Part shown: piece by piece, positions 1-7,795 of the stretch
Numbering within the stretch: position 1 is the stretch's first letter
Layout of the letters: each line of letters opens with the position of its first letter
Assembly (NCBI RefSeq): GCF_030269645.1
Contig: NZ_BSTR01000006.1
Location: forward strand, 151,541 to 215,540
DNA: 64,000 bases
From: Actinokineospora sp. NBRC 105648
GTDB taxonomy: Bacteria; Actinomycetota; Actinomycetes; Mycobacteriales; Pseudonocardiaceae
Reading direction: 5' to 3'
The notes under the pieces: model-generated
What the model was told of the DNA's origin: nothing
What the model saw: only the letters and a program-made list of their open reading frames with translations
The model's database searches: none
Position numbers and translations under genes: made by a program

Positions 1-1
1 G

Positions 2-580
2 ATGGTCGCCAACACCTGCTCGGCGAGCCTGGCCACGCTGCCGGTCGTGGCCGGTGAGCGCCCGGACGCCGTGGTCCTCTACATCGACGCGCACGGCGAC
101 TTCAACACCCCGGACACGACCGACTCCGGCTACCTCGGCGGCATGGTGCTCTCCGCCGCCTGCGGCCTGTGGGACAGCGGCCACGGCAGTGGCCTGCGGC
201 CCGCGCAGGCCGTCCTGGTCGGCACCCGCGACATCGACGACACCGAGCGCGAACTGCTTCGCGCCAACGGGGTCCGCGTCATCCCGCCCCAGGAGGCGAG
301 CGCGGCGAACGTGCTGGCCGCGGTCGGCGACGCGCCGGTGTGGGTGCACATCGACTGGGACGTGCTCGACCCGCGGTACCTGCCCGCCGACTACGTGGTC
401 CCCGACGGCATGTCGCCCGCGCAGATCCGGGCGATCCTCGAGGCGATCCCGCCCGCCCGGCTGGTCGGCCTCGAGGTCGCCGAGTTCAACGCCCCGGTCG
501 ACGAGCGCGGTACCGCCGAGGCGGTGGCGACGATCCTGGACATGCTGGCCCCCGTCTTCGAGACCGCCGCGAACACCTGA
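2..580 (+). CDS. dcsB: DcsB-like N-omega-hydroxy-arginine amidinohydrolase (5' truncated by window edge)
   Basis: This is an arginase-superfamily protein whose start lies left of the window. The metal motifs DAHGD (residues 29-33 of the visible part) and HIDWDVLDP (116-124) are present. Arginases have a metal-binding His 23 residues before the first Asp of DAHxD; here that position is Cys6 (in ANTCSAS). As I recall, Cys in place of this His is a hallmark of DcsB of the D-cycloserine pathway, which hydrolyses N-omega-hydroxy-L-arginine to hydroxyurea and ornithine. The next genes match the later cycloserine enzymes, which supports this over an ordinary arginase or agmatinase. The stop is 55 nt before dcsD, so co-transcription is likely. 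The upstream neighbour, expected to be the haem-dependent arginine hydroxylase DcsA, is outside the window. Confidence 0.85.
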   Translation: MVANTCSASLATLPVVAGERPDAVVLYIDAHGDFNTPDTTDSGYLGGMVLSAACGLWDSGHGSGLRPAQAVLVGTRDIDDTERELLRANGVRVIPPQEASAANVLAAVGDAPVWVHIDWDVLDPRYLPADYVVPDGMSPAQIRAILEAIPPARLVGLEVAEFNAPVDERGTAEAVATILDMLAPVFETAANT

Positions 581-635
581 TCCCCCCGGCCCGCACCGAG
601 ATCCCGGCCCGACCCACCCGCGAAGGACGACCACC

Positions 636-1637
636 GTGCCCCTGTACGACAGCATCCTCGACACCATCGGCCGCACCCCCATCGTCCGGCTGCACCGGCT
701 CGCGCCCGCGCACACCACCGTCTACGTCAAGGTGGAGTCGTTCAACCCCGGTGGCTCGGTCAAGGACCGCCTCGCGCTGGCCGTCATCCTCGACGCCGAG
801 CGCAAGGGTCTGCTCAAGCCGGGGGACACCATCGCGGAGTGCACCTCCGGCAACGTCGGCATCGCGCTGGCCATGGTGGCCGCGGCCCGCGGCTACAAGT
901 TCGTGGCGCTCATGGGCGACACCTACTCGGTCGAGCGGCGCAAGCTGATCCGCGCCTACGGCGGCAAGATCATCTTGTTCCCCGGGGCCGAGGGCAGCTC
1001 GGGCGGCAACCGCCGGGCCGACGAATTGGCCGCCAAGCACGGCTGGTTCCGGGCCAACCAGTTCGACAACCAGGCCAACCCGGCCTACCACCGGGAGACC
1101 ACCGCCGCGGAGATCCTCAGCGACTTCGCGGGCAAGCGGCTGGACTACTTCGTCACCGGCTTCGGCACCACCGGCACCCTGACCGGGGTCGGGCAGGTGC
1201 TCAAGCTCGCCCGACCCGAGGTGCGCGTGGTCGCCGTGGAGCCGGAGAACGCCGCCGTGCTCGGGGGCAAGGAGTGGAACGTGCACCGCATCCAGGGCTG
1301 GGCGCCCAACTTCGTGCCCAGCGTGCTGGACCAGACCGTGATCGACGAGCTGCGGACCATCGGCGAGGTGGAGGGCCGCGACACCGCCCGCCGCCTCGCC
1401 GAGCAGGAGGGGATCTTCGCGGGCGTCTCCGCGGGCGCCACCCTCGCCACCGCGCTGCAGGTGGCCGAGACCGCCCCCGAGGGCTCGGTGCTGCTGGCGA
1501 TGCTGCCCGACACCGGCGAGCGCTACCTGTCCACCTTCCTGATGGACGGCGTCGAGGAGGGCTCCGACGACGAGTGGCTGGCCTCCCTGGACACCGAAGA
1601 CACCGAAGACACCTTGGACACCGTCGGAGGGGAGTGA
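636..1637 (+). CDS. dcsD: O-ureido-L-serine synthase (cysteine synthase family)
   Basis: This is a fold-type II PLP enzyme of 333 aa. PLP-lysine 43 sits in NPGGSVKDRLA, the substrate loop is CTSGNVG, and the phosphate-binding loop is GFGTTGTLTG. In this context it should condense O-acetyl-L-serine with hydroxyurea to O-ureido-L-serine. The family also makes cysteine, and sequence alone does not exclude sulfide use. The start is GTG at 636 after the ribosome-binding site AAGGACGA. Starts further upstream would run through the end of dcsB. The C-terminus has an odd acidic repeat (DTEDTEDTLDT) beyond the normal family end. The stop is 5 nt before dcsE, so translation is probably coupled. Confidence 0.88.
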   Translation: MPLYDSILDTIGRTPIVRLHRLAPAHTTVYVKVESFNPGGSVKDRLALAVILDAERKGLLKPGDTIAECTSGNVGIALAMVAAARGYKFVALMGDTYSVERRKLIRAYGGKIILFPGAEGSSGGNRRADELAAKHGWFRANQFDNQANPAYHRETTAAEILSDFAGKRLDYFVTGFGTTGTLTGVGQVLKLARPEVRVVAVEPENAAVLGGKEWNVHRIQGWAPNFVPSVLDQTVIDELRTIGEVEGRDTARRLAEQEGIFAGVSAGATLATALQVAETAPEGSVLLAMLPDTGERYLSTFLMDGVEEGSDDEWLASLDTEDTEDTLDTVGGE

Positions 1638-1642
1638 GTCGG

Positions 1643-2758
1643 ATGGGGGAGTTCATCCCCAGGGCGACCCGGTTCGTCGACCTGCCCACCCCCTTCCCGA
1701 TGCACCGCGGCGGCGCGCTGCACGGGGCCCGGATCGCCTACGAGACCCACGGTGAGCCGAACGCGGCCCGGGACAACGTCGTCCTGCTGCTCACCGGGCT
1801 CTCCCCGAACGCGCACGTGGCCGCGCACCCGCTCGACCCCACCCCCGGCTGGTGGGAGGCGATGGTCGGCCGGGGCAAGCCGGTCGACACCGACCGGTGG
1901 CACGTGGTGTGCGTGAACTCGCTGGGCAGCTGCAAGGGCTCGACCGGGCCGCCGTCCACCGACCCGGCGACCGGCGAGCCCTACCGGTTGACCTTCCCCG
2001 ACCTGTCCGTCGAGGACATCGCCGACGCGGCCGCGTTCACGGTGCGGGCGCTGGGGTTCGAGCGGGTGGCCTGCGTCATCGGCACGTCCATGGGCGGGAT
2101 GAGCGCGCTGTCCCTGCTCACCCGCCACCCCGGGTTGGCGCGCAGCCACGTCAGCATCTCCAGCGCGGTGCACTCGCTGCCGTTCTCGATCGCCATCCGC
2201 TCCCTGCAGCGCGAGGCGATCCGGGCCGACCCGGGGTGGCGGGCGGGCGACTACGCGGACGAGGCGTACCCGCACCAGGGCATGCTGGCGGCGCGCAAGC
2301 TGGGCATGGTCACCTACCGCTCCGCGGGAGAGTGGGACGTGCGGTTCGGCCGGTCGCGGATGGCCGCGGAGCACCGCCCCGGCGGCGACCCGTTCGGCCC
2401 GGAGTTCGCGGTCGAGGGCTACCTCGAGCGCCAGGCCCAGCGCTTCGCGCGCCAGTTCGACCCCAACAGCTACCTCTACCTGAGCCGCTGCATGGACTGG
2501 TTCGACCTCGGCGAGTCCAGCGGGTGCGCCACCGCGGCGGCGCTGGCGCGGGTGGAGGTCGAGAAGGCACTGGTGGTCGGCGTGCAGACCGACATCCTGT
2601 TCCCGCTGCGCCAGCAGCGCCAGATCGCCGACGGCCTCGGCGCCGGGCGCGCCGACGTGCAGTTCCTCGCGCTGGAGTCGCCCGAGGGGCACGACGCGTT
2701 CCTGGTCGACACCGCCCGCTTCAGCCCACCGCTGGCGAAGTTCCTCTCGGAGCTGTGA
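1643..2758 (+). CDS. dcsE: L-serine O-acetyltransferase (homoserine acetyltransferase fold)
   Basis: This is a 371-aa alpha/beta-hydrolase-fold acetyltransferase of the MetX family. The nucleophile is Ser149 in GTSMGGM, the acid lies in VGVQTDILFP and the catalytic His in SPEGHDAFL. Residues 52 and 55 are Gly and Pro (TGLSP). As I recall from published work on DcsE, Gly52 and Pro55 separate serine-acetylating enzymes from homoserine-acetylating ones. That makes the serine reaction, feeding O-acetylserine to DcsD, more likely than methionine synthesis. The ATG at 1643 follows a purine-rich site (GGAGGGG) overlapping the end of dcsD. Confidence 0.88.
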   Translation: MGEFIPRATRFVDLPTPFPMHRGGALHGARIAYETHGEPNAARDNVVLLLTGLSPNAHVAAHPLDPTPGWWEAMVGRGKPVDTDRWHVVCVNSLGSCKGSTGPPSTDPATGEPYRLTFPDLSVEDIADAAAFTVRALGFERVACVIGTSMGGMSALSLLTRHPGLARSHVSISSAVHSLPFSIAIRSLQREAIRADPGWRAGDYADEAYPHQGMLAARKLGMVTYRSAGEWDVRFGRSRMAAEHRPGGDPFGPEFAVEGYLERQAQRFARQFDPNSYLYLSRCMDWFDLGESSGCATAAALARVEVEKALVVGVQTDILFPLRQQRQIADGLGAGRADVQFLALESPEGHDAFLVDTARFSPPLAKFLSEL

Positions 2759-2791
2759 CCCGGGCCCACCACCCACGAGTCGGGAGACGAG

Positions 2792-3538
2792 TTGAGCACA
2801 CCACAACCCAGGCTGGCGCTGGTCACCGGCGCCACCCGCGGCATCGGTCACGAGATCGCCCGCCAGCTCGCCGAGCAGGGCGTGCGGGTGCTGCTCAGCG
2901 GCCGCGACCGGGCCGCCGCCGAGGCCGCCGCGCAGGCGATGCGCGGCGAGGGCCTCGACGTCGAGGGTCTCGAACTCGACGTCACCAGCACCGCGGGCAT
3001 CGCCGCCGCGCTGGCGGTGGTCGAGCGCGAGCACGGGCGGCTCGACATCCTGGTCAACAACGCCGGCATCCGGGTCGAGCAGTACGGCAGGCAGCCCTCG
3101 GAGCAGCCGATGCGGCACTGGCGCGAGACCTTCGAGACCAACCTGTTCGGCCTGGTCGAGGTCACCACCGCGTTCCTGCCGCTGATCCGCCGGTCGGACG
3201 CGGGCCGCGTGGTCAACGTGTCCAGCCTGCTCGGCTCGCTGACCGCGCACAGCGACACCGGCTCCTACACCTACAGCGACGCGTTCAAGTCGCTGCCCGC
3301 CTACAGCGCCTCCAAGAGCGGGGTGAACTCCTGGACCGTGCACCTGGCCTACGAACTGCGCGACACCCCGGTCAAGGTGAACTCCGTCCACCCCGGCTAC
3401 ACCAAGACCGACCTCAACGACGGCGCGGGCGAGTTCGACGTCACCGCGGGGGCCAGGACCAGCGTGCGGATGGCGCTGCTCGACGACGCCGGGCCGAGCG
3501 GGACCTACCAGCACCTGGGGGAGGTGCTCCCGTGGTGA
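2792..3538 (+). CDS. Short-chain dehydrogenase/reductase inside the cycloserine operon
   Basis: This is a classical SDR of 248 aa. It has the cofactor motif TGATRGIG (12-19), NNAG, a serine in VSSLLGS and the catalytic YSASK. The C-terminus ends in LPW, typical of the carbonyl-reductase-like SDR subfamily; the SDR at 57820-58557 ends the same way. The start is TTG at 2792, 4 nt after GGGAGA. Its 3' end overlaps the next gene. No redox step of this kind is needed in the D-cycloserine pathway as I know it, so its role here is unknown. It could modify a cycloserine derivative or an unrelated carbonyl. Confidence 0.85.
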   Translation: MSTPQPRLALVTGATRGIGHEIARQLAEQGVRVLLSGRDRAAAEAAAQAMRGEGLDVEGLELDVTSTAGIAAALAVVEREHGRLDILVNNAGIRVEQYGRQPSEQPMRHWRETFETNLFGLVEVTTAFLPLIRRSDAGRVVNVSSLLGSLTAHSDTGSYTYSDAFKSLPAYSASKSGVNSWTVHLAYELRDTPVKVNSVHPGYTKTDLNDGAGEFDVTAGARTSVRMALLDDAGPSGTYQHLGEVLPW

Positions 3539-4434
3539 GCCCGGCCACCGCGCTGGTCACCGACGTGGCGAGCCTGCCGATCGACTTCGACATGCCGCTG
3601 CTGCTCGAGGCGTGCCGGGAGGCGGGCGTGCGCACCGAGGTGTGCCAGTGGGACGACCCGTCGGTCGAGTGGTCCGGCTTCGCGGCCGTGCTGCTGCGCT
3701 CGCCGTGGAGCTACGTGGACCGGCTGCCGGAGTTCCTGTCCTGGTGCGACCGGGTCGCCGCCGAGACCCGGTTGTTCAACCCGGTGTCGGTGGCGCACTG
3801 GAGCCTGGACAAGACCTACCTGGCCGACCTCGCCGCGCGCGGTGTCGCGGTCGTGCCGACCACCTTCCTCGGACCGGATGACGATCCGCGGGAGGTGCTC
3901 GCCCAGTTCCTCGCCGAGCACCCGGGGGCAGGCGAGATCGTGGTGAAGCCGACCGTCGGCGCGTACTCCAAGGACGTCCAACGCTTCGCGCGGCTGTCGG
4001 CCGACGAGGCCGCCCACTACGCGGCCCGCCTGCGGGACAAGGGTTCCGGGGTGATGCTCCAGCCGTACCTGGCCGCGGTGGACCGCGACGGCGAGACCGA
4101 CATGATCTTCTTCGACGGCGTCTACAGCCACGCCATCCGCAAGAGCCCGCTGCTCCTGCCGGACGGCACGGTGAACGTCCCCACCCAGGACGCCCGCAGC
4201 CCGCGCGCGGCGGACGCGGCCGAGCGCGCGCTCGGCACCGCCGCCCTGGACGCCGTCGCGGCGCACCTGGGCCTGGACGCGCCCCTGCTCTACGGCCGCG
4301 TCGACCTGGTCCGCGACGACGACGGCGCGCCGGTGGTGCTCGAGGTGGAGCTGTGCGAACCCTCGCTCAGCCTGCCCTTCACCGACCTCGGCGCGACCCG
4401 CTTCGCCCACGCGCTCGCCCGGCGGTTGGACTGA
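3532..4434 (+). CDS. dcsG: ATP-grasp O-ureido-serine cyclo-ligase
   Basis: This 300-aa ATP-grasp enzyme starts with the segment VVSPATALVTDVASLPIDFD, which resembles DcsG proteins. The ATP-grasp core is seen in EIVVKPTVGAYS (phosphate-binding loop), VMLQPYL and the C-terminal VVLEVELCEPS metal site. DcsG closes O-ureido-D-serine to D-cycloserine, releasing CO2 and NH3 with ATP use. GTG codons at 3532 and 3535 both fit. I chose 3532 because GGGGGAGG (3517-3524) ends 7 nt before it. The start overlaps the SDR stop, so the two are translationally coupled. Confidence 0.87.
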   Translation: MVSPATALVTDVASLPIDFDMPLLLEACREAGVRTEVCQWDDPSVEWSGFAAVLLRSPWSYVDRLPEFLSWCDRVAAETRLFNPVSVAHWSLDKTYLADLAARGVAVVPTTFLGPDDDPREVLAQFLAEHPGAGEIVVKPTVGAYSKDVQRFARLSADEAAHYAARLRDKGSGVMLQPYLAAVDRDGETDMIFFDGVYSHAIRKSPLLLPDGTVNVPTQDARSPRAADAAERALGTAALDAVAAHLGLDAPLLYGRVDLVRDDDGAPVVLEVELCEPSLSLPFTDLGATRFAHALARRLD

Positions 4435-4455
4435 TCTCCCAGCGCGGAACCGGGT

Positions 4456-4653
4456 GTGGACGTGTCGGAGCGCGATCCCGGCTCGGCGACGGGCGGCGCG
4501 CCCGGTCGGATACCGACCGAACAACCGTGGGTCCCACTCCGCCTGGAACGTGTCGTCGAGGTCGCCTACGAGCACACCGAGGGCGGCTACCCGAGCCGAT
4601 TCCGGCACGCCGCCCCGCTACGCCTGAACTCAGTCCTGCGCCGCGCTTGGTGA
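4456..4653 (+). pseudogene. Remnant of the C-terminal (OB-fold) part of an ATP-dependent DNA ligase
   Basis: This 65-codon open stretch reads QPWVPLRLERVVEVAYEHTE followed by RFRHAA. That pattern (VPxRxExVVEVAYxH...GxRFRH) is characteristic of the extreme C-terminus of LigD-type ATP-dependent ligases. The catalytic domain is absent, and the sequence after RFRH loses the expected RWRPD motif. I read it as a decayed fragment, not a working gene. It lies in the 359-nt gap between dcsG and the exporter gene. Confidence 0.5.
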
Positions 4654-4723
4654 GTGGGGGCAGCGCGGGCGAGAGCGCAGTAGCGCTCACCCCCTGAGCA
4701 CTAACCGGCGCTGACCGCTGTTT

Positions 4724-4752
4724 CCCCTTGTCAGGCAAGGGTTCTCTCGTTT
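4724..4752 (+). terminator. Hairpin plus T-rich tract after the dcs operon
   Basis: CCCTTG (4725-4730) pairs with CAAGGG (4736-4741) across a 5-nt loop, followed by TTCTCTCGTTT. This fits a modest intrinsic terminator between dcsG and the EamA gene. A second weaker inverted repeat, GAGCGC/GCGCTC, lies at 4673-4688. Confidence 0.45.
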
Positions 4753-4793
4753 AAGGGGTGTCGGCGACAGCGCGCGCGTTGCTACTGTCCGAC

Positions 4794-5696
4794 ATGGGAT
4801 CCAACAGCAGCGCTGTCATTGAGCGGCGAGTTTCAGCACGGTCGAGCGGGACGCTGCTCGCCGCGCTCGGTGTGGTGGCCTTCTCCTTCAGCTTCCCCGG
4901 CACGGTGTGGGCGCTCGACGGCTTCGGCCCTTGGAGCGCCACCGGTGTTCGCGGTGTCCTGGCCGCCGCCATCGCGGTCGTCGCCCTCCTGGCCACCCGC
5001 TCCGAGCTCCCCGACCGTGCCGACTGGCCCGCGCTCGCGGTGGTGGCGGGCGGCTGCGCCATCGGTTTCCCGCTGTTGACGACCCTGGCGCTGCAGACCT
5101 CGACCACGGCCCACTCCGCTGTCGTCATCGGCGCGCTCCCGATGGCCACGGCGGTGATCTCCGCGCTGCGCACCCGCGTGTACCCATCGAAGGTGTTCTG
5201 GGCCGCCGCGGGTGCCGGTGCGGCCACCGTGATCGCCTTCACCCTCGCCCAGAACGGTGGCACGCCCACCGTCGCCGACCTCTACCTGTTCGCGGCATTG
5301 CTGGTCTGCGCCGCGGGGTACGCCGAGGGCGGCAGGCTCTCCGCCCGCCTGCCGGGCTGGCGCGTCATCGCCTGGGGCGTCGTGCTGGCGGCCCCGGTGA
5401 ACGTGGCCGTGTCCGTGCTCGCCCTGGCCGAGGAACCGGTCGAGCTGACCGCCAAGGCGGTCGCGGGCATGGCCTACATCGCCGCCGTGTCCCAGTTCGG
5501 CGGGTTCGTGGTGTGGTACCGCGGCATGGGCCTGATCGGTGTCGCCAAGGCCAGCCAGCTGCAACTGGCCCAGCCCCTGCTGACCCTGCTGTGGGCCGTC
5601 CTGCTGCTCGGCGAGGAGCTCACGCCCGCGGTTCCGGTGACCGCCGCGATCGTCCTGGCCTGCATCGTCGTCACCCAGCGGTCCCGGGCGTCCTGA
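4794..5696 (+). CDS. EamA/DMT-family membrane exporter, possible DcsJ counterpart
   Basis: This is a 300-aa integral membrane protein with about ten hydrophobic segments and two EamA halves. Second-half motifs include WYRGMGLIGVAKASQLQ and LLGEELTPA. DMT-family proteins commonly export amino-acid-like metabolites, so export of cycloserine or a relative is a reasonable inference. The cycloserine cluster of Streptomyces lavendulae, as I recall, ends with a membrane protein gene, dcsJ. I start it at ATG 4794: TACTGT at 4783-4788 is a good -10 box only 5 nt upstream, suggesting a leaderless mRNA. GTG 4758 would add 12 residues. It has its own promoter, separated from dcsG by a terminator-like hairpin. 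Confidence 0.8.
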   Translation: MGSNSSAVIERRVSARSSGTLLAALGVVAFSFSFPGTVWALDGFGPWSATGVRGVLAAAIAVVALLATRSELPDRADWPALAVVAGGCAIGFPLLTTLALQTSTTAHSAVVIGALPMATAVISALRTRVYPSKVFWAAAGAGAATVIAFTLAQNGGTPTVADLYLFAALLVCAAGYAEGGRLSARLPGWRVIAWGVVLAAPVNVAVSVLALAEEPVELTAKAVAGMAYIAAVSQFGGFVVWYRGMGLIGVAKASQLQLAQPLLTLLWAVLLLGEELTPAVPVTAAIVLACIVVTQRSRAS

Positions 5697-5996
5697 CCGC
5701 GGGCCGCCGAATCGTCCACAGTGGAATTTCCGGACGTGGGCCCGCGGTCGTGGACTGCGCGTGGTCGGTGTTGTGGGGCATCGACCGCTTCCGCGCGGCG
5801 GGGGCCAGCCGTCGCCCTGGCGGCGGCGGCGATCGAGCCCCAGTGCCCCACGGCGGATTCGAGGGTGGCCGGGTTGGCCGGGTCGAGTGGGAGGTGGCGC
5901 ACCCGGGGACCCGGGACCGGATCGCGGCCGCGAACAGCACCGGCAGAGCCGAATCGGTCAGCGGCCGTCCGGCATCGCCTGGTGGACTCGGTGGAT
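5697..5996. other. Gene-free gap between convergent genes
   Basis: No convincing gene is seen on either strand. The only structured element is the 11-bp palindrome TCCACAGTGGA at 5715-5725. Short minus-strand open frames here lack a start signal or a family match. Confidence 0.5.
5715..5725. repeat. TCCANNNTGGA palindrome, copy 1
   Basis: TCCACAGTGGA lies 19 nt after the exporter stop codon. It is one of six similar palindromes in the window; see the finding on this family. Confidence 0.5.
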
Positions 5997-6905
5997 CTAC
6001 TCGCCTCGCTGGTCGGGCGTGGGGGGACTGGGCTTGCCTGGTCGGGTCTGGTCGACGGCGTGGCGCAGCGCGGTGACGAAGGCGGTGGTCGCGGGTGGGT
6101 CCGGCGGGTCGCCGTAGGTGGCCAGGTAGACGTGCCGCTGGAAGTCGCGCAGGAGGCTGGCCTCGATCCCGGGGGCGTGGTGGGTGCGCAGCGCCAGTCC
6201 CGGCATGGTGGTCACGCCCATGCCGGCGGCGACCAGCGCCTGCTGGACGATGATGTCGTCGCTGGTGTAGGTGATCGGTGGGACGAAGCCCGCCTTGTCG
6301 CAGGCGTCGAGGAACTCGCGGCGGCAGTTCTCGCAGCCCGCGATCCAGGCGGCGTCGCGGTTGCCCGCCAGTGTCTGGCCGGGTTCGAGGCTGAGCAGGT
6401 ACACCGGGTCGTCGAACAGGTGCGTGGCGCGGATGTCGTCCGGTGGCGGGTCGTCGTAGTGGAAGACGACCGCGACGTCGACCTGCCCGGCCCGCAGCAG
6501 GTCGAGCGCCACGCGCGGGTGGGCCTCGACCAGGTGCAGCTCGACGCCGGGGTGCGCACGGCGCAGGGTGCCCGCGGCGGGTGGCACCAGGGCGGCGAGT
6601 GCCGACTGGAAGCCCGCGACCCGGACCCGGCCGGTGCGCAGGCCCACCATCGCGGACAGTTCCGCGGCGGCGGTGTCGACCCGGCCGATGATCTCGGTGG
6701 CCCGGCGGGCCAGGTGCTCGCCCTCCGGGGTGAGCCGGATGCCCCGGCCGACCCGCTGGACGAGCCTGGCCCCGGTCTCGGCCTCCAGCCTGGCCAGGTG
6801 GTGGCTGACGGCGGGCTGGGAGTAGTTCAGGTGCTTGGCGGCCTTGGTGACCGAGCCGTGCGCGGCGATCGCCGCGATGACCCGCAACCGCAGGATGTCC
6901 AGCAT
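5997..6905 (-). CDS. LysR-family regulator next to a broken cysteine dioxygenase gene
   Basis: This is a 302-aa LysR protein with an N-terminal winged helix (MLDILRLRVIAAIAAHGSVT, then AAKHLNYSQPAVSHHLARLE) and a substrate-binding domain from about residue 90. The start ATG (6905-6903) is the one that aligns with the family. It diverges from the cysteine dioxygenase remnant at 7013-7232. LysR genes next to cysteine dioxygenase genes are common in actinomycetes, so it probably once controlled that gene. With the target broken it may be an orphan or may act on the flavin-type and VOC genes downstream. Confidence 0.88.
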   Translation of the reverse strand: MLDILRLRVIAAIAAHGSVTKAAKHLNYSQPAVSHHLARLEAETGARLVQRVGRGIRLTPEGEHLARRATEIIGRVDTAAAELSAMVGLRTGRVRVAGFQSALAALVPPAAGTLRRAHPGVELHLVEAHPRVALDLLRAGQVDVAVVFHYDDPPPDDIRATHLFDDPVYLLSLEPGQTLAGNRDAAWIAGCENCRREFLDACDKAGFVPPITYTSDDIIVQQALVAAGMGVTTMPGLALRTHHAPGIEASLLRDFQRHVYLATYGDPPDPPATTAFVTALRHAVDQTRPGKPSPPTPDQRGE

Positions 6906-6918
6906 GTATAAAGCATAC
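6905..6918. promoter_or_regulatory. Small inverted repeat at the lysR start
   Basis: GTAT-AAAGC-ATAC (6906-6918) abuts the lysR start codon. It is AT-rich against a GC-rich background and could be an autoregulatory LysR site. The arms are short and the assignment is weak. Confidence 0.3.
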
Positions 6919-7012
6919 GCATGGGTCAGCCCAAGTATTGTCATTGGACGAATGAGTCGACTCGCGAGAGGCTGTGCGGGACGCACCCGCTCGGCGCAGG
7001 AGGACGCGACCA

Positions 7013-7232
7013 TGCCCCGGTCACTGGTGACGCTCACCGATCTCGTCGCGGCCGTGCGCCAGGCGGTCGACGCGCGGACCGACTGGGCGGACACCGCGGG
7101 GCTGGTCGCCGACCAGCCCCGCGCGCACCTGCCCGGCCCGGGATCCTGACCCCCGACCAGCGCCTCGGCCTGCTCGACCGGGTCGCGGGCCACACCCGCG
7201 TCGGGTCCAGCGCCCGCCGCTACTACGACTGA
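7013..7232 (+). pseudogene. Cysteine dioxygenase with an internal deletion and frame change
   Basis: ATG 7013, after AGGAGG, begins MPRSLVTLTDLVAAVRQAVD and continues to HLPGPGS, then stops at 7149. In the next frame the sequence resumes with LTPDQRLG and jumps directly to TRVGSSARRYYD, ending at 7232. Actinobacterial cysteine dioxygenases have HLPxPxLLTPEQRxG near residue 45 and end in ...RxGSSxRRxYD. Only the two ends remain: the cupin core of roughly 100 residues with the iron-binding histidines is gone, and a frameshift separates the head. The protein cannot be functional. Confidence 0.65.
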
Positions 7233-7245
7233 AGGGCACGACACC

Positions 7246-7743
7246 GTGGACCAGCACGCCATCGACGAGGTGCTGAACCGCCCGCTCAGCCGGGAACTGC
7301 TGGCCCGCGACCTGGCCAGACTGGCGTTCATCGCGCTGGACGGCACCCCGAGGGCGATCCCGATCGGGATCGTCTGGAACGGCACGGAGATCGTCATGTG
7401 CACCGCGACGAACGCGCGGAAGCTCCCCGCGTTGCGCCGCGATCCCACGGTCGCGCTGACGATCGACACCGAGTCGCACCCGCCGAAGGTCCTGCTCCTG
7501 CGCGGCAACGCCGAGTTGGACGTCGTCGACGGCATCCCGGACGAGTACTTCCAGTGGAACGGCACCTACGAGATGACGCCCGAGCAGCGGGCCGAGTGGG
7601 AGGTGGGCGTGAAGTCGCTCTACGACGGCATGGTCCGGGTCGTGGTGAAGCCGACCTGGGCCAAGCTGATCGACTTCGAGACCACCCTGCCCACCGCCAT
7701 TGAGGAGCTCATGCGGCGGCAGCGGGAACGCGACCGCGCCTGA
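7246..7743 (+). CDS. Pyridoxamine 5'-phosphate oxidase-like flavin/F420 split-barrel protein
   Basis: This 165-aa protein of the split-barrel fold has LARLAFIALDGTPRAIPIGI, VMCTATNARKLPALRRDPTV and VLLLRGNAELDVVDG, the usual layout of small PPOX-class or F420-dependent proteins. Cofactor and substrate cannot be read from the sequence. The start is GTG 7246, 14 nt after the cysteine dioxygenase remnant. It precedes a VOC gene and may be co-transcribed with it. Confidence 0.75.
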   Translation: MDQHAIDEVLNRPLSRELLARDLARLAFIALDGTPRAIPIGIVWNGTEIVMCTATNARKLPALRRDPTVALTIDTESHPPKVLLLRGNAELDVVDGIPDEYFQWNGTYEMTPEQRAEWEVGVKSLYDGMVRVVVKPTWAKLIDFETTLPTAIEELMRRQRERDRA

Positions 7744-7795
7744 ACAATCGCCCGCGCCGCCGACCGGGCGGCGCTCGCCACTGAAGGAGATCACC

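Noticed and set aside
1523-3514. Long minus-strand open frame of 663 codons opposite the dcs genes
   Set aside because: It is antisense to three genes with clear family motifs, has biased composition rich in His, Gln, Gly and Val, and no recognisable domain. It is a shadow of high-GC codon use.
5671-5940. Minus-strand open frames between exporter and LysR genes
   Set aside because: No ribosome-binding site, no domain and unstable composition; overlapping frames give equally long but different readings.
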